Source: Rosettibacter sp964572725 (GTDB lineage: Bacteria > Bacteroidota > Ignavibacteria > Ignavibacteriales > Melioribacteraceae). From it: a stretch of DNA of 64,000 nt. Under the pieces are notes generated by a model that was given only the letters and a program-made list of their open reading frames with translations, made no database searches and was not told the DNA's origin. The translations under genes and the position numbers were made by a program. The stretch is from contig CAZNFW010000003.1 of assembly GCA_964572725.1 (NCBI GenBank), forward strand, positions 43,787 through 107,786, written 5' to 3'. Positions 26,899 to 37,000 of the stretch are shown one piece after another. Within the stretch, counting starts at the first letter, position 1, and each line of letters opens with the position of its first letter.

Positions 26899-29007
26899 AT
26901 GATTCGAAAACTTACAGTAATTCTATTTGCGAGTATTCTCTCGGGTAATCTCTTAGCTCAAACGGTCAAATTAGATTTTCAGCCATTTGGAGTGTCACCG
27001 AGAGATGTTGCAAGATCTACTACTGACATTTATACTAATCCGTATAATGGTTTAACAAATGTCGGTGTAGGAACGCTAATGTACTTTAAAGCATCAATTA
27101 CAGGAAAAAAATTTGAGAATCCGGTATACAGTATTACACGCAAACCTGCAGGTTCCACCGCAACAATAGGAGCTGACAAAGATATTAAAAATGATTCTAC
27201 TCAAGTTGTAACTTTCACACCCGATAAGCTTGGGGTTTACGAAATAACAGTTACAGAAGGTTCTTATTCTAAATCTATTGTTTTTAATGCAGCCAAATAT
27301 TTAGGCTACACAAATACAATAGTTAATGGTGTAGATAAAAAAGTTAACTGCCAAACATGTCACCCGGGTAAAGTAGAAGAATGGTCAAAAACAAATCATG
27401 CTACAATGTTTACACGAGCAATGAAAGCAACACCTGGATTGAGTGGACCAACAGACCATTACGCAAGTTATTGCGTTCCATGTCATACAACCGGGTATGA
27501 TGCAAATCCAACTGCTGTAAATGATGGCTTTGATGATTTAGGTTTTGTTTACCCATCTAAAATAACTCCAAATACATACGATACACTGTTAGTAAAATTT
27601 CCAGATGCAATGTTAAGAGCAAATATTCAATGTGAAAGCTGCCATGGTCCGGGTAGCGGACATTTAGGAGTAACTCAAGATTCAAGAATGCAAGCTACTT
27701 TTTCTGCTGATGTATGCGCATATTGTCATGATTCAGGAACACATCATATTTTCCCTGAACAATGGGATGCTTCAATACATTCAGGAGTTACCTCATATCC
27801 AACTGGTCCTGGAAGAGAAGATTGTGTTCAATGCCACACAGGAAAAGGTTTTGCTCAATATGTAAAAGGTATTACTAAAGCAGATCCTTACTTTGATGCT
27901 TCTTACACTCCAATTACTTGTTCAGGATGCCATGACCCGCACAGTGCAGAAAACAAACATCAATTAAGAAAACTTGAAGTTGAATTACTTGCACCAAATA
28001 ATACTACAATTAAGATAGATGAAAGTAATGCAGGAACGGGCGCACTTTGTTTCAATTGTCATAAATCAAGAACAGAAGCTAATGCAGCATTAAATGGGAC
28101 AATCAATGTTAGATTTGGTCCGCATCACGGTCCACAAGGTGATGTATTAGTTGGAAATAATATGTTAGAACTTGCCGGCGTTAAATTAGCTAAATCTAAT
28201 CACTTTGGTGCTACACAAGAAGCATGCGTAAGATGTCATATGTACAGCGGTAATGCAGTATCTGGCACAGCTGTTAATCAGTGGGGTGGTCACTCATTTA
28301 GTATGAGTACTTTCAAAAAAGATGAAAATGGTAATTTTATTCTTGATTCAAATGGAAGAAAGATTCCAGATAAAGATAATATGGAAGCTTGCGCTCAATG
28401 CCACGGAAGTACCTTTGGTACTTCATTCGAAGATGTTAAATTCTTCCTCAATGGTAATGGCGATCACGATAATGACGGTGTAGTTGAAGGATTGCAGGAA
28501 GAAGTTCATGGAATGATTGAAAAAATTATGGCTGCATTACCACATAAAGCAGATGGAACTCTTGATGGTCCAAAATCTACCTGGACAAAAGACCAATTGA
28601 GTGCATACTGGAATGCTATTACCGCTGAAGAAGATAAGAGTGGCGGTATTCATAATCCAAAATATATTGTTACTGCTTTGAAAGGTGCAATGAATTTACT
28701 TGGTATTCCAACTGATGTTAAATCTGATGAACAAACTATACCAAGTGATTATGCTCTCTTCCAGAATTATCCAAATCCATTTAACCCAACTACATACATA
28801 AGATTCCAGCTTCCAAAAGAATCTAACGTTAAATTAACAGTTTATGATGCAATAGGAAGAGAAATTGTTACACTCGTTAACAATAGATTAAATGCCGGAA
28901 CTCATACAATTGAATGGAATGCAAAGAACATGGCTTCTGGTGTTTATCTCTATAGAATCGAAGCAGATAATTTTGTTAAAACAAATAAAATGTTATTGCT
29001 CAAATAA
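26899..29007 (+). CDS. Secreted nine-heme c-type cytochrome with type IX sorting domain
   Basis: The 702-residue protein has a signal peptide (about 1-21) and an Ig-like domain (about 22-130). Nine CxxCH heme sites begin at residues 151, 192, 245, 273, 309, 341, 384, 443 and 498. The last 80 or so residues form a type IX secretion domain (NYPNPFNPTTYIRF ... SGVYLYRIE ... KMLLLK). It is therefore expected on the cell surface, where multiheme cytochromes carry electrons to external acceptors or reduce small substrates. The exact reaction is unknown. The start at 26899 is set by AGGAGG 7 bases upstream; an ATG 13 codons earlier lacks a site. A strong terminator follows. Confidence 0.92.
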   Translation: MIRKLTVILFASILSGNLLAQTVKLDFQPFGVSPRDVARSTTDIYTNPYNGLTNVGVGTLMYFKASITGKKFENPVYSITRKPAGSTATIGADKDIKNDSTQVVTFTPDKLGVYEITVTEGSYSKSIVFNAAKYLGYTNTIVNGVDKKVNCQTCHPGKVEEWSKTNHATMFTRAMKATPGLSGPTDHYASYCVPCHTTGYDANPTAVNDGFDDLGFVYPSKITPNTYDTLLVKFPDAMLRANIQCESCHGPGSGHLGVTQDSRMQATFSADVCAYCHDSGTHHIFPEQWDASIHSGVTSYPTGPGREDCVQCHTGKGFAQYVKGITKADPYFDASYTPITCSGCHDPHSAENKHQLRKLEVELLAPNNTTIKIDESNAGTGALCFNCHKSRTEANAALNGTINVRFGPHHGPQGDVLVGNNMLELAGVKLAKSNHFGATQEACVRCHMYSGNAVSGTAVNQWGGHSFSMSTFKKDENGNFILDSNGRKIPDKDNMEACAQCHGSTFGTSFEDVKFFLNGNGDHDNDGVVEGLQEEVHGMIEKIMAALPHKADGTLDGPKSTWTKDQLSAYWNAITAEEDKSGGIHNPKYIVTALKGAMNLLGIPTDVKSDEQTIPSDYALFQNYPNPFNPTTYIRFQLPKESNVKLTVYDAIGREIVTLVNNRLNAGTHTIEWNAKNMASGVYLYRIEADNFVKTNKMLLLK

Positions 29008-29028
29008 TCTTCATTTTACCTCCTTCTT

Positions 29029-29062
29029 AAACCCTCTGCTTGAAAAAGCAGAGGGTTTTTTT
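29029..29062 (+). terminator. Rho-independent terminator after the cytochrome gene
   Basis: A 13-base stem (AAACCCTCTGCTT with AAGCAGAGGGTTT) closes on a GAAA tetraloop and is followed by a run of T. It lies 22 bases past the cytochrome stop, isolating it from aspA. Confidence 0.9.
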
Positions 29063-29115
29063 ATGTTCGAAAGAGAAATTGTTTTTATATTTTTGTAAAA
29101 AATTTTAGAATAAAA

Positions 29116-30525
29116 ATGAGAATCGAAAAAGATTCATTAGGTGAATTACAAATTCCGGATGATGCGCTTTATGGAATTCATACTTTGAGAAGTGTTAATA
29201 ACTTCCCGCGTAGCAACGAAAAAGTTAATCTTCACTTAATTAAAGCTTATTTTCAGGTTAAACTTGCCGCTGCAGAAACAAATTACAAATGCGGCATTCT
29301 CTTAAAAGAAAAATATGAAGCAATATCAGAAGCAATTCAAGAATTAATAAAAGAAACCGAAGCCTGCATTAAAGGCGATTTATCTTCTATTTACGAAAAA
29401 ATTATTGTTGACCCATATCAGGGTGGTGCAGGAACATCTCTTAATATGAACATCAACGAAGTAATTGCAAATACTGCATTACAAATTTCTGGCAGACAAT
29501 ATGGCGAGTATGATTATATTCATCCAATCGATGATGTTAATATGAGTCAATCTACAAACGATACTTTTCCTACAGCATTAAAAATCGCTTCAATAAATTT
29601 GCTTAGAGAATTATCAGATTCATTTGCTACACTTCAAAACTCATTGCAAAAAAAGGAAGAAGAATTTAAACACATCTTAAAACTTGGCAGAACTCAATAT
29701 CAAGATGCTGTTCCAATAACACTTGGACAGGAATTTGGTGCTTATGCTCAGGCAATTGCTCGTGATAGATGGAGACTCTATAATGCCGAAGAAAGATTGC
29801 GTTCTGTAAATCTTGGTGGAACTGCTGTAGGCAATTCTATTTCTGCACCAAGAGAATATGTTCTTAATGTAAACAGCATATTAAAAAAGATTACTAAATT
29901 ACCAATTGCAAAAAGTGAAGACCTTATTGATGCAACACAAAACCTTGATGTATTTGTTGAAGTTCATGGTCTGGTTAAAGCAGGTGCTGTAACTATAATA
30001 AAAATTTGTAATGATATAAGATTCATGTCCAGTGGTCCAATAGGTGGAATAGGAGAAATTAATATCCCGCCAAAACAAGCAGGTTCAAGCATAATGCCTG
30101 GTAAAGTAAATCCTGTTATTCTTGAAAATACTATTCAGATTTGTGAACTTGTTAAAGGTCACGATGTAATTATATCAAATATTGTTGGAAGCGGACATCT
30201 CGAACTTAATCCATTTGTTCCATTATTGGCTCATGTATTTTTAAAATCAATCGAAATGCTTCGAGATTCAAACATAAATCTTGCTCATAATTGTATTGAT
30301 GGAATTACAGCTAATGAAGAAAGATGCAAAATAAATTTAATTAATAGCTCAGCAATTGCTGCATCATTAATTACTACTTTTGGATACGATGCAATCCAAG
30401 AATTAGTTAAATATGCTTACGAAAACAATATTCCATTTGTAAAAGCACTAATGAAAAGCAAACTGCTTGACGAAAATCAATTATATAATATTATTTCAAA
30501 AGATTTAGGAATTAACCTTGAGTAA
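29116..30525 (+). CDS. aspA: Aspartate ammonia-lyase
   Basis: The enzyme converts L-aspartate to fumarate and ammonia. The 469-residue protein belongs to the fumarase/aspartase superfamily: LGRTQYQDAVP in the middle and the signature GSSIMPGKVNPV near residue 325. The N-terminus (RIEKDSLGELQIPDDALYGIHT) and the active-site region are of AspA rather than fumarase type, although fumarase cannot be fully excluded. A TATTTTTG box at 29088-29095 may be the promoter -7 element. Its last 8 bases overlap the start of hydF, implying translational coupling and possibly a shared role (see findings). Confidence 0.92.
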   Translation: MRIEKDSLGELQIPDDALYGIHTLRSVNNFPRSNEKVNLHLIKAYFQVKLAAAETNYKCGILLKEKYEAISEAIQELIKETEACIKGDLSSIYEKIIVDPYQGGAGTSLNMNINEVIANTALQISGRQYGEYDYIHPIDDVNMSQSTNDTFPTALKIASINLLRELSDSFATLQNSLQKKEEEFKHILKLGRTQYQDAVPITLGQEFGAYAQAIARDRWRLYNAEERLRSVNLGGTAVGNSISAPREYVLNVNSILKKITKLPIAKSEDLIDATQNLDVFVEVHGLVKAGAVTIIKICNDIRFMSSGPIGGIGEINIPPKQAGSSIMPGKVNPVILENTIQICELVKGHDVIISNIVGSGHLELNPFVPLLAHVFLKSIEMLRDSNINLAHNCIDGITANEERCKINLINSSAIAASLITTFGYDAIQELVKYAYENNIPFVKALMKSKLLDENQLYNIISKDLGINLE

Positions 30526-31753
30526 AGTAGTACAATCTGAAAGAACTCATATAGCATTTGTCGGCAGAAGAAATGTCGGCAAATCTTCTTTGATGAATAA
30601 ATTTATTGGTCAAGACCTTGTAATTGTAAGTGATATTCCGGGAACAACTACAGATCCGGTTAAAAAGGCTATGGAACTTCTTCCTTTTGGTCCAGTAGTT
30701 TTAATAGATACTGCTGGAATAGATGATATTGGGGAGCTCGGAGAAAAAAGAATTTCTAAAACTATTAAAACTATTACCGAAGTCGATTTTGCAATTCTTG
30801 TCTTAGATTCACAACAAAAGTTAACACAACACGAGATTGAGTTAATAGAAAAATTAAAAAACTTTAATGTTTCTTTTCTTGCAGTAATAAATAAATCTGA
30901 CCTCGGAATCAATTATGATTTAATAAATGAACTACAAAAATTTGGAATAAAATACCATCCAGTTTCTTGTTTAACAGGTAATGGTATTTATGAATTAAAA
31001 GAAAAAGTATCTCAACTTTTGCCAAGAGAAGAAGAAATTCCGCTTGTAGGAGATATTGTTAAGCAGCATGATTTAATTGTTCTTGTTGTTCCAATTGATT
31101 TAGGAGCTCCAAAAGGCAGACTAATAATGCCGCAGGTTCAAACAATCCGAGAAGCACTCGATGTAGATACAATTGTTGTTGTAGCAAAAGACAAAGAATT
31201 AAGAGCAGCTTTGAGCAAATTAAATCAATCTCCAAAATTAGTTGTTACTGATAGTCAGGCTATTATGAGAGTAATTGCAGATGTTCCTGAAGATGTGCTT
31301 CTAACAACTTTTTCAATTTTGATGGCAAGATATAAAGGAGATATTACAGAATATGTAAGAGGACTCAAAAGAATTGAAGAACTTGAAAACGGAGATAAAG
31401 TTTTAATTGCAGAAGCATGCACTCATCATGCTCAAGAAGATGATATTGGCAGAGTAAAAATTCCACGCTGGCTCAGACTTCATACAAAAAAGAACTTAGA
31501 AATTGATATTGTTAGTGGTCATGATTTTCCGGAAAATTTATCTGACTACAAATTAATAATTCATTGCGGTGGCTGTACACTCACACGAAAAATGATGCAA
31601 ACAAGAATAAAACAAGCAAGGTATATGGGAATTCCTATTGTAAATTATGGTGTAGCAATTTCATATCTTCATGGTGCAATACCAAGAGTTCTTCAACCTT
31701 TTCCGGAAGCAATAGCTGAATGGGAGAAATTATTTCAACGTATCAATATTTAA
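30518..31753 (+). CDS. hydF: [FeFe]-hydrogenase maturation GTPase HydF
   Basis: HydF is the GTPase scaffold that carries the 2Fe precursor of the H-cluster to [FeFe]-hydrogenase. The 411-residue length is typical. The GTPase domain has G1 GRRNVGKSS, G3 DTAGIDD and G4 NKSD. The C-terminal Fe-S ligands are in CTHHAQEDDIGR and IHCGGCTLTRKM, giving the family CxH...HCxxC pattern. The start is TTG overlapping the end of aspA. HydE, HydG and the hydrogenase itself are not in the window, but HydF implies they exist elsewhere in the genome. Confidence 0.95.
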   Translation: MSKVVQSERTHIAFVGRRNVGKSSLMNKFIGQDLVIVSDIPGTTTDPVKKAMELLPFGPVVLIDTAGIDDIGELGEKRISKTIKTITEVDFAILVLDSQQKLTQHEIELIEKLKNFNVSFLAVINKSDLGINYDLINELQKFGIKYHPVSCLTGNGIYELKEKVSQLLPREEEIPLVGDIVKQHDLIVLVVPIDLGAPKGRLIMPQVQTIREALDVDTIVVVAKDKELRAALSKLNQSPKLVVTDSQAIMRVIADVPEDVLLTTFSILMARYKGDITEYVRGLKRIEELENGDKVLIAEACTHHAQEDDIGRVKIPRWLRLHTKKNLEIDIVSGHDFPENLSDYKLIIHCGGCTLTRKMMQTRIKQARYMGIPIVNYGVAISYLHGAIPRVLQPFPEAIAEWEKLFQRINI

Positions 31754-31755
31754 TA

Positions 31756-32739
31756 TCATACTATTCTTAATTTATCTAATAACATTTTCATATCTTCAGG
31801 CAGTTCAGAATCAAGAAAGATTTTTTCCTTTGTATGTGGATGCACAAAACCAAGAGTTTTTGCATGAAGTGCCTGGCGTTTCATAATTTGAAGTAAATTT
31901 TCAACCCTGCTTTTAATTTTAGGAAGATTAGAACCATAAACAATTCTTCTCCCGCCATATGTTGGATCTCCAAAAACTGGATGTTTAATGTGAGACATAT
32001 GAACTCTAATTTGATGTGTTCTTCCCGTTTTCAGCTTTAATTTTACTAACGAAGCAAATTCAAATTCCTCAATCACTTCATAAAATGTATGTGCATACCT
32101 TCCTTCTGTAGTGCTTACAGTAAAAATTTTTCTATCTTTATTTGATCTTGCTATATTTCCAATAACTTCCCCCTTTTTATCACCAAATAAACCCCAGCAT
32201 ACTGCCCAATACTCACGGTCGATTGTATGTGATGAAAATTGTTTGGCAAGCTGAGCATGTGTCCATTCATCTTTGGCTATAAGTAAAAGTCCGCTTGTAT
32301 CTTTGTCAATTCTATGAACAATTCCGGGTCTGCCTGGTTCGTTTAGTTTACTTAACTTCTGTGTGTAATGAAGTAATGCATTTACAAGAGTACCACTGTA
32401 ATTTCCTAATGCTGGATGAGCTACCATTCCTGCCGGCTTATTTACAACAATTATGTATTCATCTTCATAAACAATGCTTAATGGAATATCCTCAGGTTCC
32501 GTTTCTTCAGGTCGAGGAGTTACTGGAATGGTTATTTCAATTATATCACCCGGACATATTAAATAGTTTTGTTTAATGATTTTATTGTTAACAGTTACGA
32601 GATTTGACTTTATTAATTTTTGTATTCTTGAGCGAGTAGCATTTTCGACTGAGTTGGCTAAAAAAATATCTATTCTTTCTTTCCTTTTGCCCTCGGGCAC
32701 CTCAATTTTAATTTTCTTCTCGGTTATTATCTTCGACAT
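31756..32739 (-). CDS. rluD: 23S rRNA pseudouridine synthase RluD-type
   Basis: The 327-residue protein has an N-terminal S4 RNA-binding domain (about 14-75) and a pseudouridine synthase domain with the catalytic motif GIVHRIDKDTSGLL, where the Asp is the nucleophile. RGRTHQIRVH-type sequence is present as TGRTHQIRVHM. By family it modifies helix 69 of 23S rRNA, though RluC/RluA specificity cannot be excluded. It overlaps lspA by 32 bases and is the last gene of the yggS-to-rluD unit; hydF ends two bases from its stop on the opposite strand. Confidence 0.92.
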   Translation of the reverse strand: MSKIITEKKIKIEVPEGKRKERIDIFLANSVENATRSRIQKLIKSNLVTVNNKIIKQNYLICPGDIIEITIPVTPRPEETEPEDIPLSIVYEDEYIIVVNKPAGMVAHPALGNYSGTLVNALLHYTQKLSKLNEPGRPGIVHRIDKDTSGLLLIAKDEWTHAQLAKQFSSHTIDREYWAVCWGLFGDKKGEVIGNIARSNKDRKIFTVSTTEGRYAHTFYEVIEEFEFASLVKLKLKTGRTHQIRVHMSHIKHPVFGDPTYGGRRIVYGSNLPKIKSRVENLLQIMKRQALHAKTLGFVHPHTKEKIFLDSELPEDMKMLLDKLRIV

Positions 32740-33370
32740 GTTTTACAAATTGGTTTGTAGTCTCAAGCTCAAAATTTTCATTTTTACTTGTTTCATTTAT
32801 AGCTAATAAATTTTTCTTATCTTCAGTTTTTTCTTCAACAGATTTATGAAAAATTATTAAGAGAACAACACCAATTGATACAGAAGCATCTGCAATATTA
32901 AAAATAGGCCAGCGATCATATGTTCTTCCAAAAATTGTAAAATCAAAAAAGTCTACATTAAAAAAATCAACAACTCTCCCATAAAATAAAGGGGCATAAT
33001 CATAAATTAATCCATAAAAAGCTCTATCGATTAAATTTCCTATTGCTCCGCCAAGTATTAATGCAAGTGCAAATCTTACAATAAATTTTTGATTTCTCGA
33101 CTTATACAAGTAATAAAAAATTCCTATACTTGCCATAAGAGAAAAAATAGACAGAATTAATTTTGATGAGTCACTAACATCAATTCCAAATGCGAGACCC
33201 GGATTTTCGACAAATGTTATCTTAAAAAAATCTCCTATAACGTTTATACTCTGTCCATAATCCATTCCATTAGCTTTTATATTCAAAAAAGGAATGGTAC
33301 CGCCTTTAACAATAAATTTTGAAATTTGATCTATAACTACTACTAATAATGTTGTATAAAGAACTTTCAC
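32708..33370 (-). CDS. lspA: Lipoprotein signal peptidase (signal peptidase II)
   Basis: LspA cleaves the signal peptides of lipidated prolipoproteins; several lipoproteins are encoded in this window. Four membrane segments are visible, with DQISKFIV near the N-terminus and the two catalytic aspartates in GNLIDRAFYG and FNIADASVSIG. At 220 residues it is longer than the usual 160-180, owing to an acidic, Asn/Glu-rich C-terminal tail after the last membrane helix. That tail overlaps the start of rluD by 32 bases. It follows the zinc-finger gene by 12 bases. Confidence 0.93.
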   Translation of the reverse strand: MKVLYTTLLVVVIDQISKFIVKGGTIPFLNIKANGMDYGQSINVIGDFFKITFVENPGLAFGIDVSDSSKLILSIFSLMASIGIFYYLYKSRNQKFIVRFALALILGGAIGNLIDRAFYGLIYDYAPLFYGRVVDFFNVDFFDFTIFGRTYDRWPIFNIADASVSIGVVLLIIFHKSVEEKTEDKKNLLAINETSKNENFELETTNQFVKHVEDNNREEN

Positions 33371-33382
33371 GACTTTTGCCTG

Positions 33383-33985
33383 TTATGTTTTTTTCATTTT
33401 TTGTTTAACCTGAAGACAATGTTGTGTATGAGGTACAGCCATTAATCTTTCTTTTGGAATTAATGGACAAGTTGGACAAAGATTTTGTGGTTCATCAATG
33501 CACTCTATGCAGATACCATAAGTACCATTCTCAATTCTTTGCAAAGCATCATCAAGATAACCTAAAAATTTATTTTCGCGCTGAGCCCATAGATACAATT
33601 TTTCTCTCTCCATTGCATCAGTTCCCTGTTCTGCCATATGAAGTGAATATGGTGAATTTTCATTTACATACTGACCTGTTGCGGGGTCCATCATTTGTTC
33701 TTTTAATACCTGAAGCTGTTCAATTATTTCATTTCTTTTTTCAAGAATAATTTTTTTGAACTCTTCTAAATCTTTTTTTGAATATCCCTGAATCTTTTTC
33801 ACTTTCTTTGTCGGTGAAATTACCTCTACGTGCTTACCTTTTTTCATAGCTGTCTTTTTATTAGTTTGATTTGATTTCGACATTGTTTTCCCTTTCTTTG
33901 AGTTTGATTTACTCGCTGATTTTTTTACTGTTTTGGATTTTACAGCGGTTTTCTTATTAGTTTTCTTTTCAGACTTTTTTGCCAT
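33383..33985 (-). CDS. DksA/TraR-like zinc-finger protein with basic N-terminal tail
   Basis: About 200 residues. The first 60 are Lys/Ser/Thr-rich and resemble histone-H1-like tails. A coiled-coil segment (KKDLEEFKKIILEKRNEI) and an acidic family stretch, MAEQGTDAMEREK, follow, then a zinc region. The canonical DksA/TraR finger is CxxC-x17-CxxC; here it reads CIEC, then an inserted CPTC pair, then a single later Cys in QHCLQ, so the metal ligands are rearranged. DksA-like proteins act in the RNA polymerase secondary channel; whether this one does is unknown. The ATG at 33985 is chosen for its GGAGGAG site. It lies between ileS and lspA. Confidence 0.85.
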   Translation of the reverse strand: MAKKSEKKTNKKTAVKSKTVKKSASKSNSKKGKTMSKSNQTNKKTAMKKGKHVEVISPTKKVKKIQGYSKKDLEEFKKIILEKRNEIIEQLQVLKEQMMDPATGQYVNENSPYSLHMAEQGTDAMEREKLYLWAQRENKFLGYLDDALQRIENGTYGICIECIDEPQNLCPTCPLIPKERLMAVPHTQHCLQVKQKMKKT

Positions 33986-34012
33986 AACTCCTCCCATGCT
34001 TCGGTATATTAG

Positions 34013-37000
34013 TTATTTTGCTTTAGCTATTGTTATCTCACATTCATAATCGCCAATTTGCCATTTTTGTTTATAGCCATTTACTTTACCTTCATATCTA
34101 ATTGATTCTGCTAAAATTTCATTTGAAATATAGTTAGAAAATTTTTGAATATAGCCCAAAAATTTTTCATCGCCTGTTACATCAACAAAAATTCTATCTA
34201 CTACATCAAATCCTGCATCTTTTCTCATATTCTGAACCCGATTTACAAACTCGCGCGCATATCCTTCTGCAATTAGGTCTTCAGTAAGTTCAGTATCAAC
34301 TGCAACTGTAACTCCTTCTTCACTTTCTACAAACCATCCTGCAATTTCGTGACTCACAATCTCAACATCATCCAGAGTTATTTGAACTTTTTGTCCCTCT
34401 ACTTCTAAATCCAATTTACCAGATTTTTCAAGTTCTGCGATTGAATTTTTATCAAGTTCCTTAATTACATTAGTTAATGCTTTTACGAGTTTACCATATT
34501 TGGGTCCAATCACTTTGAAATTTGGTTTTGCTGTTTTATTTACAATTGAAGAATCATCTTCAAGAACAATTAATTCTTTTATATTCACTTCTTCAAGAAT
34601 CACATCCTGCATTTTTCTTAGTGCATCCTGTTTTTCTTTATCAACAGCAACCATTATTTTTCTCAATGGCTGGCGAACTTTCAAATTATGCTTTGCTCTT
34701 ATTGAACGAGTTAAATATACAACCCGTTGAGCAATGTCCATCTTCTCTTCAAGTTCTTTATCGAAATACGATGGCTCTGGAAAATCAGCAAGATGCACAG
34801 ATTCATAATTTTCTCTTTTAGTTACACTATTTAGATTCTGATAAATTTCTTCTGCAATAAATGGTGCAAATGGAGCAGTTAACTTTGCTACAGTAATAAG
34901 GCATTCATAAAGAGTTTGATAAGCAGATAATTTATTTTTATTGATTTCGGATTTCCAGAATCTTCTTCTGCTTCTTCTTACATACCAGTTTGATAATTGG
35001 TCAATTGTAAAATTAGCAACCTGTCTTGCAGCTTTTGTAACATCATAATTATCCATCAGTTCTTCATATTCTTTTACAAGAGAACTTAATTTAGAAATTA
35101 TCCATCTGTCAATTTCAGGACGTTCATCATAAGGAATTAAATCTTCACTGAAATTGAACTTATCAATGTTAGCATACAAAGAAAAGAATGAATAAGTATT
35201 TATAAGAGTTCCAAAGAATTTTCTTTGAACTTCAAGAACGCCTTCTTCATCAAAAAGTGTGGGTTTCCATGGCGGACTTGTGGTAACAAGATACCATCTT
35301 GTTGCATCTGCTCCATACTTATCAAACAAATCAAAGGGGTCAACCGTGTTGCCCCGCGACTTAGACATTTTCTGTCCTTCTTTATCAAGTATTAATTCGT
35401 TAACAATAACATTCTTAAAAGCAATATTATCAAACAGCATTGTTCCAATTGCATGAAGAGTATAAAACCATCCACGTGTCTGGTCAATGCCTTCACAAAT
35501 AAAGTCTGCTGGATATTTATTTTTAAAAGTTTCAACATTTTCAAAAGGATAATGAAATTGAGCAAACGGCATAGCTCCACTGTCAAACCATACATCAATT
35601 AATTCAGGTGTTCTTTTATAAATTTTACCATTTCTCTCAAATTTGACTTCATCAACAAATGGTTTATGCAGATCAATTTCTTCTTCGGTTAAATCTTTAA
35701 CAAGAATTCTTTTGCCGTCTCGTTCAACAAAACCTTCTTTCAATTCAGCAATTGAGCCAACAGCAAACATATCTCCATCATCACTAATCCAGATTGGAAG
35801 AGGAGTTCCCCAATATCTATCGCGAGATAATGACCAGTCTTTATTTTCCTCAAGCCAATTTCCAAATCGTCCTGCTCCTACTTCTGGAGGATACCAGTTT
35901 ATGGTTTTATTCAATTCAATCATTCTTTGAGCAACTTGAGTTGTGCGAATATACCAGCTGTCGCGAGCATAATAAATCAATGGATTATCGCATCTCCAGC
36001 AGTGAGGATAAGAGTGCATATAATCATTTGTTGCTCTGTATATAAGACCTCTTTCTTTAAGATTACGAATTATGTCTGGGTCTACACCTTTTTCTTCATG
36101 AGTTTCGAACTGAATTGTTTTAATTAATCTGCCAGCAAAATCTGTAATTTCTTCTGTAAATCTACCACTTTTTGTAACCGGTTGAATAAATGGCAAATCA
36201 TATTTCTTTGAGACTTCATAGTCGTCTGCGCCAAAAGCTGGTGCAATATGAACTACACCTGAACCATCTTCAGTGCTGACAAAATCTCCAGCGATTATGT
36301 ACCATGCTCTTTTATTTACAGGAATATATTGGAACAAAGGTTCATAATCACGATTCAATAAATCAGCACCTTTTAATTCCTGTAGAATTGTATATTCTTC
36401 TTTAATTACGGAAAGTCTTGCTTTAGCAAGATACATTATTCCGTGTTTATCAGTTTTTATTTTCACATAATCGATATCAGGACCAACTGCAAGTGCAACA
36501 TTTGATATTAATGTCCATGGTGTTGTTGTCCAGACAAGAATTGAAGCATCTTCATCCTTAAGTTTGAATTTCACATAAACATTTGGATCCTGAACATCTT
36601 TGTAGCCGAGTGCAAGTTCATGAGATGAAAGCGGAGTTTCGCAGTGAGGACATTGAGGAACAATTTTAAAGCCTTTATAAATCAATCCTCTTTTAAAGTA
36701 TTCAGATAATGCCCACCAAACAGATTCAATATATTCATTCGTGCAGGTAATGTATGGATTATCAAGATCAATCCAGTAACCCATTCTCTCAGTTAGAGTA
36801 CGCCAACCTTCTTTCATTTCAATATGATGATAAACAAGTTCTTTAGCTTTTTTGTTGAAAGCAGCGACACCATATTTTTCGATATCAGATTTTTGTGTAA
36901 AGCCTAAATCTTTTTCAAGAGCAATTTCGATGGGTAGTCCATGAGTATCCCAGCCAGCTTTTCTCTGAACTCGGAATCCTTTCATTGTTTTATAACGGCA

